Both the position numbers and the translations under genes were made by a program. The notes below the pieces were generated by a model. It was given only the letters and a program-made list of their open reading frames with translations, was not told where the DNA came from and searched no databases. Below are positions 1-8,633 of a DNA stretch of 64,000 nucleotides, in pieces. The number at the start of each line of letters is the position of its first letter. The stretch's first letter is position 1. Source of the stretch: a virus; IMG/VR virus record IMGVR_UViG_3300042544_000912, positions 62,001-126,000 of that record; one strand, given 5' to 3'.

Positions 1-227
1 AGAAGTGGTACTAGTGGAAATCCTAGCCATGAATTGAGAATAGTAATATCCAATTCTTTGGTCTGCACTAAATCTTTAAGATTTTCTACTAACCAGATAG
101 CAGCATCCATTGTATTTGGATTTAACGACTTGCGAAAGTCTTCGTGCTTCCATGGCATCTCATGGTTGATCTTTTCTAGACCTTCACCCCAATTACGATA
201 GTTATTCAAAAAATTATAGTTTAGCAT
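1..227 (-). CDS. Partial protein of unknown function, possible Rossmann methyltransferase
   Basis: Only the first 75 codons are inside the window; the gene runs off the left edge. It starts with ATG at 227 and overlaps the end of the upstream minus-strand glycosyltransferase gene by 14 bases, so it is the last visible gene of that operon. The N-terminal part (MLNYNFLNNYRNWGEG) is not recognisable. Around residues 60-75 a strand-turn pattern, ITILNSWLGFPLVPLL, resembles motif I of the class I SAM-dependent methyltransferases that occur in other phages. This is a weak resemblance from one short stretch, and the rest of the gene is needed to decide. Confidence 0.55.
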   Translation of the reverse strand, partial: MLNYNFLNNYRNWGEGLEKINHEMPWKHEDFRKSLNPNTMDAAIWLVENLKDLVQTKELDITILNSWLGFPLVPL

Positions 228-897
228 CTTGTGGTCTTTCCATTGAATCGTATAAACAAATTAGTGGCTCTTCTCGTAGAACTTGTTCCCTAGTATCTGT
301 CGGCCACATATATCCATAATTATAACTGTATATCCAGCCGTCCGGAAAATAGTCAATCTTTAAAAGACGTTCTCTTTGATGCCCGAACATATTATCAAGA
401 CCTCGATAATAATAAAACATTTGGTCAGGATAATCTTTAACAAACTTTGTGATTTTATCAACATCCAATTTGTCATTCCATCTCAATACACTTGAATTCA
501 AGTCTGTATACTTGTGAGGAATATGTTTAGTGTCGTCCTTCATCTTCTTTAGATTGTGCCAATGAGTTCGGATAAAAGTTAGTTTATCTTCTGGATCATG
601 CTGAACAATACAATCGATGTTCTGTTGAATATCAATATCCAAATCGAAGAATAGTTTCTCACCCTGTTTCCGAATAAAATGTCTATCAAACAGATAAAGT
701 TTATTCCACCATTTTTCATAATAATTATTTTCTGGAATAGGAACAATAATTATTTCGGGATTTAAATCTGTAGCATGTTCTGTTATGCAGTGAAACTCAA
801 ACTCACTGGTGATATGCTTGTTGCATTGCTCGAACAATTTATTGACATATTCTGGGCCATATTTGAAGCCCCATTTTACTGTATAGATGTTAATCAT
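214..897 (-). CDS. Glycosyltransferase-like protein, paralog 4 of 4
   Basis: This 227-residue protein belongs to a tandem family of four. All begin with a hydrophobic strand ending in KWG or KYG, followed by Y-x-x-x-x-VN, and carry a DLD triad (here FFDLDIDIQ) typical of the metal/nucleotide-sugar binding DxD motif of GT-A glycosyltransferases. A later N-S-S/G-x-x-x-W motif (here NSSVLRWN) is also shared. The ATG at 897 is preferred over one four codons upstream. It forms a TGATG overlap with the stop of the preceding gene and aligns with the paralogs' starts. The likely role is sugar transfer to a virion component, phage DNA or host surface glycan; the acceptor cannot be read from sequence. 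Confidence 0.7.
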   Translation of the reverse strand: MINIYTVKWGFKYGPEYVNKLFEQCNKHITSEFEFHCITEHATDLNPEIIIVPIPENNYYEKWWNKLYLFDRHFIRKQGEKLFFDLDIDIQQNIDCIVQHDPEDKLTFIRTHWHNLKKMKDDTKHIPHKYTDLNSSVLRWNDKLDVDKITKFVKDYPDQMFYYYRGLDNMFGHQRERLLKIDYFPDGWIYSYNYGYMWPTDTREQVLREEPLICLYDSMERPQDAKL

Positions 898-1715
898 CAA
901 ACGTTCCAATGCTCTAATAAGTCAGAATCAACCAAAGATTGCTGCTTCACTTTACCGCGTCTATTGTCCTGAAATGGAAGTAAGTCTACATTGAATACAC
1001 ATAGAATGCAGTCTTTTCTATATTTAGCTACTTCTAAATCACCTTCGTGCCAGTTACGACCACGATTATATGAATACGCAAATGTGCTTGGGAAATGTCT
1101 CCATAATGGAGTATCGCTAAAGTCTCCCCATCTCCAACTGTGGTAGTTGTCTGTGCCATCTGTAAACGTGAACCAGATACGTTCTTGATGTTCTAGAACA
1201 TCCTGCCAAATACATTCTGTCTGATCATCTGACCAGACCATGCAACTACCATTTGTATATGCGCCATGTGCCAGTTTGAAGTTGCGAGATTTCATTGGTC
1301 GAGGGTCTTGCCACCACGAACGCAACTTGGTAGGATTCTCTAAGTCATAAGTGATGATTGGCGACAAATCATTTTGAATGATAACATCAAGGTCGAAAAA
1401 GACAAATCTTCCAGTGGGGTTATCGTCTGCGAAGTTGTGTGTATTGAAGATGAACGTCTTTGGTCTGTCCCAACAACGTGCCATGCCGTATTTGAAATCA
1501 TCTGTTCCAAACCAGTATTTCGGATGAATGTCGGGAATGTCTGGGAAGTCGATGACTTTAATTTCATTTTCAAAACCTTCACTGTTATCGGTATAGCAAT
1601 AGAAATGGAACTCAAATTTATCCGGGGTATGCTTCTTCGCCATCCGATAAAGACGGTTGACAAACTCGGCATCATATTTGGTACCCCATTTGCAGCAAAT
1701 ATAATTAACTCTCAT
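897..1715 (-). CDS. Glycosyltransferase-like protein, paralog 3 of 4
   Basis: This is the longest of the four paralogs (272 residues). It has the family N-terminus (CKWGTKYDAEFVN), the DxD-type motif (FFDLDVIIQNDL) and the NGSCMVW motif. Compared with its neighbours it has an extra segment near residues 60-85 that includes PKYWFG and a PKTFIFN strand. An ATG at 1715 overlaps the previous gene's stop as ATGA; another ATG at 1721 is possible. A GT8-like or related GT-A fold is inferred. It is probably co-transcribed and translationally coupled with both neighbours. Confidence 0.7.
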   Translation of the reverse strand: MRVNYICCKWGTKYDAEFVNRLYRMAKKHTPDKFEFHFYCYTDNSEGFENEIKVIDFPDIPDIHPKYWFGTDDFKYGMARCWDRPKTFIFNTHNFADDNPTGRFVFFDLDVIIQNDLSPIITYDLENPTKLRSWWQDPRPMKSRNFKLAHGAYTNGSCMVWSDDQTECIWQDVLEHQERIWFTFTDGTDNYHSWRWGDFSDTPLWRHFPSTFAYSYNRGRNWHEGDLEVAKYRKDCILCVFNVDLLPFQDNRRGKVKQQSLVDSDLLEHWNV

Positions 1716-2467
1716 TTCCATAATTCAAGAATACTTTCATCCTGACAATCTGCCAGTTCTATTTGTTCTTTTGCAGAAGGATGTGGAACATTATCGGTAT
1801 TGAATATACAGATTTTCGCATCGTCTCTAAACTTAAAACGCTCTACATCCGTTGGATGATAACGGCCTCTGTTCCAAGAATATACCCAATTATCTGGAAT
1901 GTTTTTCCAGAAATCTCGCTGTCGCCAATAATGATAGTTATCGCTGCCTTTAAAGAACGTTTTAAAAACTATCTCTTCTTCACTAAAAACGTCAAAATAT
2001 ATATGTCGGCATTGTCCGTGTGACCATAACATCATACTAGAATTATAAAATGTTCCTCTAGTTTCAATGAAGAACCTATCATGTAACTGACTTTTAGGTT
2101 GCCACTGACAATTAATAATTCGGGGCTTTTGAGCTAGAATATCAATATCATCTATATTGTTTTGTATCACTACATCTAGATCGAAATAACAGAACTTATC
2201 CGTCTCATCACAGTCAATCCATTCTTCTGTATTAAACAATAAGAACTTAGGTCTATCGAAACAGCCATCATTGTTGAAATATTTCGGATGAAGTAGACCA
2301 TCATCTGGAATAGGATAGATTTCGCTGCATTCTAATCCTATTGGGTCATCGGTGAAGCAAACAAACCTATAGTCTCCGGTATAGTTCTTCTGCACCATAC
2401 GGTATAAATTGTTCACATACTCCGGGGAGTATTTCTCACCCCATTTAATTGTTAGAAATATCATCAT
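1712..2467 (-). CDS. Glycosyltransferase-like protein, paralog 2 of 4
   Basis: The protein has about 250 residues and the same architecture as its neighbours: an IKWGEKYSPEYVNNLYR start, a YFDLDVVIQNNID DxD region and an NSSMMLW motif. It is most similar to paralog 3, sharing the HPKYFNNDGCFDRPKFLLFN region, which suggests a recent duplication within the array. There are several in-frame ATGs (2482, 2467, 2464); 2467 best matches the family start. It overlaps the preceding gene by about 20 bases. The substrate is unknown. Confidence 0.68.
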   Translation of the reverse strand: MMIFLTIKWGEKYSPEYVNNLYRMVQKNYTGDYRFVCFTDDPIGLECSEIYPIPDDGLLHPKYFNNDGCFDRPKFLLFNTEEWIDCDETDKFCYFDLDVVIQNNIDDIDILAQKPRIINCQWQPKSQLHDRFFIETRGTFYNSSMMLWSHGQCRHIYFDVFSEEEIVFKTFFKGSDNYHYWRQRDFWKNIPDNWVYSWNRGRYHPTDVERFKFRDDAKICIFNTDNVPHPSAKEQIELADCQDESILELWK

Positions 2468-3113
2468 ATTTTTTATCTGCACCAGGAAATTGATCTAGAC
2501 CGTTTAATAAAGCGATATTGAATTCTGGTCTATACTTGAAAGATACGTTATCGCCATAGAAATCCGCACCGTAGACAAATGAGTAGATTTCGTTTTTTGG
2601 AAATCTATTAAAATCAAACGTCTCATGCCAAAGAAATCTATCATCACCGAAATATTTTACCATGAAATAATCCGGATCTTGTTGAAAATGTTCCCAAATA
2701 AACGAGGTTGTACCATTTTTCCACAGTATTACGCTTGAATTGTAATTACTTAGATAACGCATACTATGAACACCTCCGTCATAGTCCGGAAACTCTCTAT
2801 CTTTCCAATAAGTATACACTATTGTCGGGCGTTCGTCAAGATAATTCCATAGATGGTCAATATTATTTTGTATTCGGATATCTAAATCTAAGTAAAGACA
2901 ATCACCCAAATTCTTTTGACCGAATAACCATACTTTATACCAGTGACCCTCTACTTCATCCGGTAAAGGCCAAGCATTTACTATGTGGTCAAGTCCTGAT
3001 GGGTCATCTGTGAAACATATGTAAGTATACTTGCGCCCGGTGGCATTTACTATCCGATTAACGTCATCGGCAGTGTATTTTGTTCCGTATTTCAACATCA
3101 ATATGGTTTTCAT
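2445..3113 (-). CDS. Glycosyltransferase-like protein, paralog 1 of 4
   Basis: This is the first gene of the minus-strand operon, about 222 residues from the ATG at 3113. An upstream extension in frame would run through the divergent promoter region and lacks family similarity, so 3113 is preferred. It carries the family N-terminus (MKTILMLKYGTKYTADDVNR), the DxD-type motif (LYLDLDIRIQNNIDHL) and NSSVILW. It is the most divergent of the four. A TATAAT-like element on the minus strand at 3126-3131 lies only 12 bases upstream of the ATG, so the transcript could be nearly leaderless. Confidence 0.68.
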   Translation of the reverse strand: MKTILMLKYGTKYTADDVNRIVNATGRKYTYICFTDDPSGLDHIVNAWPLPDEVEGHWYKVWLFGQKNLGDCLYLDLDIRIQNNIDHLWNYLDERPTIVYTYWKDREFPDYDGGVHSMRYLSNYNSSVILWKNGTTSFIWEHFQQDPDYFMVKYFGDDRFLWHETFDFNRFPKNEIYSFVYGADFYGDNVSFKYRPEFNIALLNGLDQFPGADKKYDDISNN

Positions 3114-3127
3114 AGTCAACCTAAAAT

Positions 3128-3135
3128 TATAAATA
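3128..3135 (+). promoter_or_regulatory. T4-type late promoter box in divergent intergenic region
   Basis: A perfect TATAAATA lies 26 bases before the ATG of the first fibre-region gene. This box is the recognition element of the T4 gene 55 sigma factor, which is encoded in this window. The 48-base gap at 3114-3161 is the only divergent intergenic region in the window and must also start the minus-strand operon. Confidence 0.75.
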
Positions 3136-3161
3136 AGAGAAAGAGTTTTATAAGGGTTCTT

Positions 3162-3491
3162 ATGGCACAGGTTCAAAATATTTATATTGACCAAGGATCA
3201 ACGTATTCGTTGTCATTGAATGTTACTGATCAGAATGGCGATCTAAAAGATTTGTCGGACTATACGGTAGCAGCCCAAATGCGCAAATCATACTATACAA
3301 ACACTGCTATAGATTTTGATGCTGAAATCACATATCCTCTAGATGGCGAATTAACAATCTCGCTCACATCGGAAAACTCTTCTGATATCAAAGCTGGACG
3401 CTATGTGTATGATATTGAAATAACTGGACCAGAAGAAACACTTAGAGTTCTAGAAGGTATAGTTGTTGTTAATCCTGGAGTAACAAAATAA
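3162..3491 (+). CDS. Virion structural protein, tail-fibre region (BppU-like fold candidate)
   Basis: This is a small beta-rich protein of 109 residues with the layout QGSTYSLSLNVTD, LSDYTVAAQMRKSYY, then GRYVYDIEITG and LEGIVVVNPGVTK. This arrangement is common for short Ig/BppU-like proteins encoded next to tail fibres of T4-like phages of aquatic and soil bacteria. A late promoter sits just upstream. The stop overlaps the next ATG (TAATG), so the two are coupled. It probably forms part of a fibre base or connector; the exact position in the virion is inferred. Confidence 0.6.
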   Translation: MAQVQNIYIDQGSTYSLSLNVTDQNGDLKDLSDYTVAAQMRKSYYTNTAIDFDAEITYPLDGELTISLTSENSSDIKAGRYVYDIEITGPEETLRVLEGIVVVNPGVTK

Positions 3492-3709
3492 TGTCTTTAA
3501 AAGTTACAGTAGGAACTTCAAATACTATAAATACACAAATAGTAAGCAAAAGAGTTACAGCCGATCTAGAGACGTTGGCAAACGTTGACATAACAGGCAT
3601 TCAAGACGGCTACACTCTGGTATATAATAATGAAACTAACAAATGGGAAGCAACCAATGTGAATGATATTGTTGCCACACCGGATGTGATTAGCGGCGGA
3701 ACTTATTAA
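3491..3709 (+). CDS. Small tail-fibre-associated protein ending in ISGGTY
   Basis: A 72-residue protein with a fibre-like segment in the middle (GIQDGYTLVYNNETNKWEA), a pattern widely seen as a repeat unit in phage fibres. Its last six residues, ISGGTY, are identical to the C-terminus of the large fibre encoded next. The shared terminus suggests either a common ancestor (a fibre fragment) or a functional C-terminal tag. A role as a short fibre or adaptor is inference. Confidence 0.55.
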   Translation: MSLKVTVGTSNTINTQIVSKRVTADLETLANVDITGIQDGYTLVYNNETNKWEATNVNDIVATPDVISGGTY

Positions 3710-3738
3710 AAAATAATAAAAAAGGAAGGTCCTAATAA

Positions 3739-5427
3739 ATGGCTACAGTAATTCAAATTAAGAGTTCGTCAACATCGAACGCACCTGCTACCACTGATCT
3801 TATAGAAGCAGAAATGGCATATGCAGAAGACCGTGCTGGCAATGGTGCCGCCGCGGTTCTTTATATTTCGTCACTAAACTCTGACAATACAACCGAAGCT
3901 ATCCATAAAATTGGTGGTAAGTATTATACAGATAAGGTTGATGCGCGTCTCGTTGATGCCACATCATCTGTTGGCGCGAAGGCAGTATTCGCAGAAGGTA
4001 CAGCAAACGGCTCACATAAGGTGACACTGAAGGCGGCCGACACCGTTGCCGCAGATGTTACTTTTACTCTACCGGCGGCAGATGGTTCTGCTAACCAAGT
4101 TCTCGTAACTAACGGTTCTGGCGTTCTGTCATTTGCTGCTCCTGCATCATCATCGATGACGCTTGCTGGCGACACAGGCACTGACACATTCAATACAGGT
4201 GAAACACTAACTTTCACTGGTGGCACAGGTATCGCGTCAACTGTTACAAATAATACAGTAACTTTCGATATTGATTCGACTGTTGCTACCTTAACTGGCA
4301 CACAGACACTAACAAACAAAACTCTAACTTCGCCTACCATGACAGCTCCTGCTCTTGGTACTCCTGCATCTGGTACACTAACTAACGCAACAGGCCTACC
4401 AGTTTCAACAGGTATTTCTGGATTAGGAACTAACGTAGCGACTGCACTGGCTGTTGCTGTGGGTTCTTCTGGCGCGTTTGTTACCAATGGTGGTGCTCTA
4501 GGTACTCCTTCTTCTGGCACACTGACCAACGCAACCGGTCTACCAGTTGCAACAGGTATTTCTGGTCTTGGTACAAATGTTGCAACTTTCCTTGCAACTC
4601 CATCTTCTGCAAATCTTCTTGCGGCGCTGTCCGATGAAACGGGCACCGGTGTTAACGTATTTGGTACTGCTCCAACTTTCACTACATCGATTGATGGTGG
4701 TGCTACGTTTGCCGCGTTTGCTTCTTCAACTGCGCTGACAATTGGTTATGGAAGCACCGCTGCTTCGACAACCAATATCTCAACTGGCGCTACTGCAACT
4801 GGCACAACTAAGACGCTGAATCTTGCTACTGGCGGTGCTACTGGTTCTACTACGAACGTTAACATCGGTTCTGCAAACGGTGGTACTACTACAATCAACA
4901 AGGACCTAGTGGTTTCTGGTGATCTTACGGTCAACGGAACTACAACAACCGTTAACTCGACGACCATCTCTGTTGATGATAAAAACATCGAACTTGGTTC
5001 TGTAGCATCACCAACAAATACTACTGCCGACGGTGGTGGTATTACACTAAAGGGTGCGACAGATAAGACTTTCAACTGGGTAAATGCTACTGCGGCATGG
5101 ACTTCTTCAGAAGATCTCAACCTACTTAGTGGCAAGGTTTATGAAATCAACGGTACTACTGTTCTTTCTTCTTCTGCGCTTGGTTCAGGTGTTACTGGTT
5201 CGTCACTAACAAGCGTTGGTACTATCGCAACTGGTGTTTGGAATGGTACTGCGGTTACTGTTCCTTATGGTGGTACTGGTGCAACAACATTCACTTCGAA
5301 TGGTATTCTATACGGAAATGGCACAGGTGCTCTACAAGCAACTGCGGCTGGCACAAACGGCTACTTCCTGTATTCGAATAGCGGTACACCTGCTTGGACA
5401 AATACAATTAGCGGTGGAACATACTGA
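3739..5427 (+). CDS. Tail fibre protein with [10 protein letters not shown]-type repeats
   Basis: A 562-residue, Thr/Ser/Gly/Ala-rich protein. Residues 1-75 form a distinct N-terminal domain ([10 protein letters not shown] start). It is followed by repeats such as [20 protein letters not shown] and [13 protein letters not shown], then a block near residues 390-510 that is repeated in the next large fibre, and finally an ISGGTY terminus. Such repeats are typical of trimeric tail fibres of T4-like phages and carry out host recognition. The RBS AAGGAAGG precedes the ATG. The composition is strongly biased to ACT, GGT and GCT codons, which produces long spurious antisense reading frames. Confidence 0.8.
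   Translation: MATVIQIKSSSTSNAPATTDLIEAEMAYAEDRAGNGAAAVLYISSLNSDNTTEAIHKIGGKYYTDKVDARLVDATSSVGAKAVFAEGTANGSHKVTLKAADTVAADVTFTLPAADGSANQVLVTNGSGVLSFAAPASSSMTLAGDTGTDTFNTGETLTFTGGTGIASTVTNNTVTFDIDSTVATLTGTQTLTNKTLTSPTMTAPALGTPASGTLTNATGLPVSTGISGLGTNVATALAVAVGSSGAFVTNGGALGTPSSGTLTNATGLPVATGISGLGTNVATFLATPSSANLLAALSDETGTGVNVFGTAPTFTTSIDGGATFAAFASSTALTIGYGSTAASTTNISTGATATGTTKTLNLATGGATGSTTNVNIGSANGGTTTINKDLVVSGDLTVNGTTTTVNSTTISVDDKNIELGSVASPTNTTADGGGITLKGATDKTFNWVNATAAWTSSEDLNLLSGKVYEINGTTVLSSSALGSGVTGSSLTSVGTIATGVWNGTAVTVPYGGTGATTFTSNGILYGNGTGALQATAAGTNGYFLYSNSGTPAWTNTISGGTY
4905..5280 (+). repeat. Intragenomic fibre repeat, copy A
   Basis: About 375 bases encoding [13 protein letters not shown] through [33 protein letters not shown] and [16 protein letters not shown]. 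The second fibre carries the same block at about 6210-6590 with only scattered substitutions. It is a potential site of homologous recombination between the two fibre genes. Confidence 0.8.
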
Positions 5428-5456
5428 TAAATAAAGGGAGAGGGTTTCCCTCTCCC
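5426..5456 (+). promoter_or_regulatory. Late-promoter variant followed by a perfect hairpin
   Basis: GATAAATA (5426-5433, one mismatch to TATAAATA) overlaps the TGA stop of the fibre gene. Two bases later comes a perfect inverted repeat: a 9-bp GC-rich stem at 5436-5444 and 5448-5456 with a TTT loop. There is no T-run after the hairpin, so it may be an mRNA stabiliser or processing structure rather than an intrinsic terminator. Confidence 0.5.
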
Positions 5457-5473
5457 AACTTGTGAGGATTATC

Positions 5474-5677
5474 ATGGATCAGACTAAATTTATTAATACA
5501 TATATCGCAAATCTCGCGGAGCAAACTAAAAGTGCTACGCTTGAGATTATTATGCTGAAAACGCATTTGGCAATTGCAAATGAGACTATCGCTGAATTGA
5601 CGACCAAACTTGAAGCACAAGCAACAGAAATTAAACAGGATGAGGCAGACGTTCTTCCTCTATCTGATTACAAATAA
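5474..5677 (+). CDS. Small coiled-coil protein between tail fibre genes
   Basis: A 67-residue protein, almost entirely helical with heptad-like spacing (SATLEIIMLKTHLAIANETIA). The ATG at 5474 has GAGG seven bases upstream; a GTG 12 bases earlier would place the start inside the RBS. It lies between two large fibre genes in the same orientation, so it could be a fibre assembly factor or a coiled-coil accessory. No family is recognised. Confidence 0.6.
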   Translation: MDQTKFINTYIANLAEQTKSATLEIIMLKTHLAIANETIAELTTKLEAQATEIKQDEADVLPLSDYK

Positions 5678-5686
5678 GGTAGTGAA

Positions 5687-7825
5687 ATGGCAACAAGAGT
5701 TCAATTCAGAAGAGGTACTACGGCAGAGCATAGCACTTTCACGGGTGCAGAAGGTGAAATAACCGTAAACACAACAAAAGATACTCTTGTTGTTCACGAT
5801 GGCTCGACTGCTGGTGGTTTCGAAATAGTAAGTTTGGCCGCGTCCCAAACATTAACTAATAAAACATTAACTTCTCCAACATTCACTGCACCGGTTCTGG
5901 GAACACCTGCTAGTGGTACCTTAACTAACTGCACAGGATTACCTGTTGCATCTGGCGTTTCTGGTTTAGGAACTGGCGTTGCTACATTTCTGGCCACGCC
6001 ATCTTCCGCAAACTTAATCTCTGCGATTACGGATGAGACTGGTTCTGGCGCACTGGTATTTGGAACAAGTCCTGCTATCACCACATCTATTACTACGCCA
6101 AGCACAACTTTTGCACTAGTAAATACTACGGCGACAACAGTAAACTTTGCTGGTGCGGCGACTGCGGTTACTATTGGTGCTTCAACCGGCACTACAACAG
6201 TAAATAATAGTTTGGTGGTCACTGGCGATCTTACGATCAATGGAACTACGAATACTATCAATTCAACAACAATTACTGTTGATGATAAGAACATCGAACT
6301 TGGTTCGGTAGCATCACCAACTAACGTCACAGCAGATGGTGGTGGTATTACTCTAAGGGGTACTACAGATAAAACGTTTAACTGGGTGAGTGCAACGGCC
6401 GCATGGACTTCATCGGAAGACTTAAATCTTCTTACGGGTAAAGTCTATGAAATCAACGGCACTACCGTTCTTTCTGCCACGGCATTGGGGTCGGGCGTTA
6501 CTGGTTCTTCACTGACTTCTGTTGGCACGATTGGAACGGGTGTTTGGCAGGGAACTTTGGTAAGTTCTACCTATGGTGGAACAGGCGTAAATAATGGTGG
6601 TAGAACCATTACATTAAATACGGGCAACTTAACAATTGCTGCACAGGCAGGTGGCTCATCGCTTACTGCACCATCTACTGGTACAATTGCAACTCTTGCT
6701 GGCACAGAAACATTTACTAATAAAACTCTTACCCTTCCAATTATTGATAACATCAAATTAGGTTATACTGCAACTGCCACCGCAGCTGGTACAACTACAT
6801 TAACTGCATCTAGCAATCGTCAGCAATTATTTACTGGTTCGACTACACAAACTGTTGTTCTTCCAGTAACCAGCACATTAGTCGCTGGTATGGGTTATGA
6901 TATCGAAAATAACTCAACAGGTAACTTAACAGTGAATTCTTCTGGTGGTAATTTAGTAGCAACAGTTGTTCCAGGAACCAATCTTCACGTAGTTTGTATT
7001 GGTACTACTCTAACTACTGCGGCAGACTGGGACGCAGAATTTACAGGATTTGGTACGCTTACAGGTACGGGTTCAGTTGTTCTAGCAACATCACCTACAC
7101 TAACGACACCAAATATTGGGGCTGCTACTGGTACATCTCTAAGTGTTTCTGGGTCCTTAACTTCCACTGTTGCAACTGGCACTGCTCCGTTGGTAGTCAC
7201 TTCTACTACTAAAGTTACTAACCTAAACGCAGAACTAGTAGATGGTTACCATGCAACTGAAACCAACACGGCATCAAATATTGTTGTCAGAGACTCGACA
7301 CGCAAAATCAATCACAGCGGTGCCGTTCTTTCAGGTTCTACGTCAGGAACAACTACGGTAGTTGCAACTGCAATTGCAGGAACTACTACTTTAACTTTAC
7401 CTGCCGCCACAGATACGCTGGTTGGTAAAGCAACTACCGATACTCTTACAAATAAAACTCTCACTACACCGGCAATCAATGGTGCAACTGTGGGTGTTTC
7501 TGCGACTGTTACAGCTGGCACTAATGCTCAGGGTCAAGGCGCACTGACATCCGATTATAACGTAATAACCACCGCGGCATCTGCTCCATCTGGAGTAACT
7601 CTTCCGACTGCTACTACTGGACGTAGAATTGTTATCGTAAATAAGGGCGCAAATATCATCAATATCTATCCTGCAACTAGTGGATATATTGATGCGCTTG
7701 CAATCAACACCGCAACTTCGCTTGCACCAAACGGAACAATGGAATTGATGGCATCATCTACAACTCAATGGTATTCTATTGACCGACTTGCAATTTACAA
7801 TGCAGCGGGAACATTGTTGAACTAA
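5687..7825 (+). CDS. Large tail fibre protein with Mtd-type N-terminal domain
   Basis: A 712-residue fibre. The N-terminus (MATRVQFRRGTTAEHSTFTG, then GEITVNTTKDTLVVHDGST) matches the short beta domain found at the start of many phage adhesins (major tropism determinant N-terminal type). The middle contains [20 protein letters not shown] repeats and, near residues 175-300, the block shared with the upstream fibre. The C-terminal part (LNAELVDGYHATETNTASN, then a region ending YNAAGTLLN) is a typical fibre tip. It is likely to determine host binding. It ends one base before the next gene. Confidence 0.82.
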   Translation: MATRVQFRRGTTAEHSTFTGAEGEITVNTTKDTLVVHDGSTAGGFEIVSLAASQTLTNKTLTSPTFTAPVLGTPASGTLTNCTGLPVASGVSGLGTGVATFLATPSSANLISAITDETGSGALVFGTSPAITTSITTPSTTFALVNTTATTVNFAGAATAVTIGASTGTTTVNNSLVVTGDLTINGTTNTINSTTITVDDKNIELGSVASPTNVTADGGGITLRGTTDKTFNWVSATAAWTSSEDLNLLTGKVYEINGTTVLSATALGSGVTGSSLTSVGTIGTGVWQGTLVSSTYGGTGVNNGGRTITLNTGNLTIAAQAGGSSLTAPSTGTIATLAGTETFTNKTLTLPIIDNIKLGYTATATAAGTTTLTASSNRQQLFTGSTTQTVVLPVTSTLVAGMGYDIENNSTGNLTVNSSGGNLVATVVPGTNLHVVCIGTTLTTAADWDAEFTGFGTLTGTGSVVLATSPTLTTPNIGAATGTSLSVSGSLTSTVATGTAPLVVTSTTKVTNLNAELVDGYHATETNTASNIVVRDSTRKINHSGAVLSGSTSGTTTVVATAIAGTTTLTLPAATDTLVGKATTDTLTNKTLTTPAINGATVGVSATVTAGTNAQGQGALTSDYNVITTAASAPSGVTLPTATTGRRIVIVNKGANIINIYPATSGYIDALAINTATSLAPNGTMELMASSTTQWYSIDRLAIYNAAGTLLN
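6210..6590 (+). repeat. Intragenomic fibre repeat, copy B
   Basis: Second copy of the block at 4905-5280. At protein level the two copies share long identical stretches such as [15 protein letters not shown] and [13 protein letters not shown]. The DNA differs mainly at third codon positions, showing an older duplication under protein-level selection. Confidence 0.8.
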
Positions 7826-7826
7826 T

Positions 7827-8606
7827 ATGGCCACAACAATCCAAATAAAAAGCAGTGAGACCGTAAATTCCGTTCCAACTGCGGGTCAGTTGTCAACGGC
7901 TGAACTTGCGGTAAACTTGGCCGACGGGAAGCTATTCTCGAAAAAATCTGACGGAACAATCGTCACTCTAGCTGGCAATACAACCGCCACAACATATTAT
8001 ATTCCCACAATTCTAGGATTGATTACTGAGACTGCCGACTTTGGTACTGACTTTGGTTCTATTACTTCGGCTGTTAGCAGCGGTAATATGCAAGATACTA
8101 ATACGAACAGTGATGTTACGTTCGATTCAGTTGAAACCTCCAGTATAACTATTGGCGGGAAACAAGCGGTCAACGGTCCAGCATTCAGTGCTTATGCAGC
8201 CGCTACTGTGCAAACAATTACCAGCGGTTCACAGCAAAAGGTGTTATTCCAAACCGAAGAATTTGATACTAACAACAACTTTGCCAGTTCACGTTTCACA
8301 CCTACAGTAGCAGGTTACTATCAATTAAATGCTGAGGTTCGTTTTGATGGAACATCTGGCACAGGTGAAATGATGATTGTTCTTTATAAAAACGGTTCAG
8401 AATACAAGCGCGGCACAAACCAACAAGGCACACAAATAGCATCAAATTTCTGGGCGATGCAGGTTAGTTCGTTAGTATATGCTAATGGAACCACTGATTA
8501 CTTTGAAATATATGTTCAACAAGGTTCTGGTGGAAATTTAAATGTTACTGCTGTTAACAATCCGGCTATTACTTGGTTTAACGGTTGTATGTTGCGCGGG
8601 GCGTAA
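7827..8606 (+). CDS. Virion adhesin with C1q/TNF-like C-terminal domain
   Basis: A 259-residue protein. Residues 1-60 are the fibre attachment type domain (MATTIQIKSSETVNSVPTAG, then AELAVNLADGKLFSKKSDG). Residues 120-259 look like a C1q/TNF jelly roll: PAFSAYAAATVQTI, FTPTVAGYYQLNAEVRF, VLYKNGSEYKRG and a closing NPAITWFNGCMLRGA. C1q-like domains form trimeric knobs at fibre tips. It begins one base after the previous stop and is followed directly by the gp13 late promoter. Confidence 0.75.
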   Translation: MATTIQIKSSETVNSVPTAGQLSTAELAVNLADGKLFSKKSDGTIVTLAGNTTATTYYIPTILGLITETADFGTDFGSITSAVSSGNMQDTNTNSDVTFDSVETSSITIGGKQAVNGPAFSAYAAATVQTITSGSQQKVLFQTEEFDTNNNFASSRFTPTVAGYYQLNAEVRFDGTSGTGEMMIVLYKNGSEYKRGTNQQGTQIASNFWAMQVSSLVYANGTTDYFEIYVQQGSGGNLNVTAVNNPAITWFNGCMLRGA

Positions 8607-8614
8607 TATAAATA
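8607..8614 (+). promoter_or_regulatory. T4-type late promoter for the neck-terminase operon
   Basis: Exact TATAAATA, 20 bases before the gp13 ATG at 8634 and immediately after the preceding stop codon. Confidence 0.8.
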
Positions 8615-8633
8615 GTCCGAAAGAGGAATACAA

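Noticed and set aside
3526-3533. TATAAATA inside the 72-residue fibre-region gene
   Set aside because: It lies within coding sequence, far from a suitable downstream start; probably fortuitous. The same applies to 24328-24335 in uvsW and 39596-39603 in gp62.
4305-4590. Regularly repeated short sequences in the fibre genes as a CRISPR array
   Set aside because: Repeats are in frame, degenerate and code for fibre repeat units; there are no constant spacers or cas genes.
3924-7521. Long minus-strand reading frames opposite the tail fibre genes
   Set aside because: They arise from the repetitive, Thr/Ala/Gly-biased codons of the fibres, encode Val/Pro/Ala-rich nonsense, lack RBS and overlap well supported genes.
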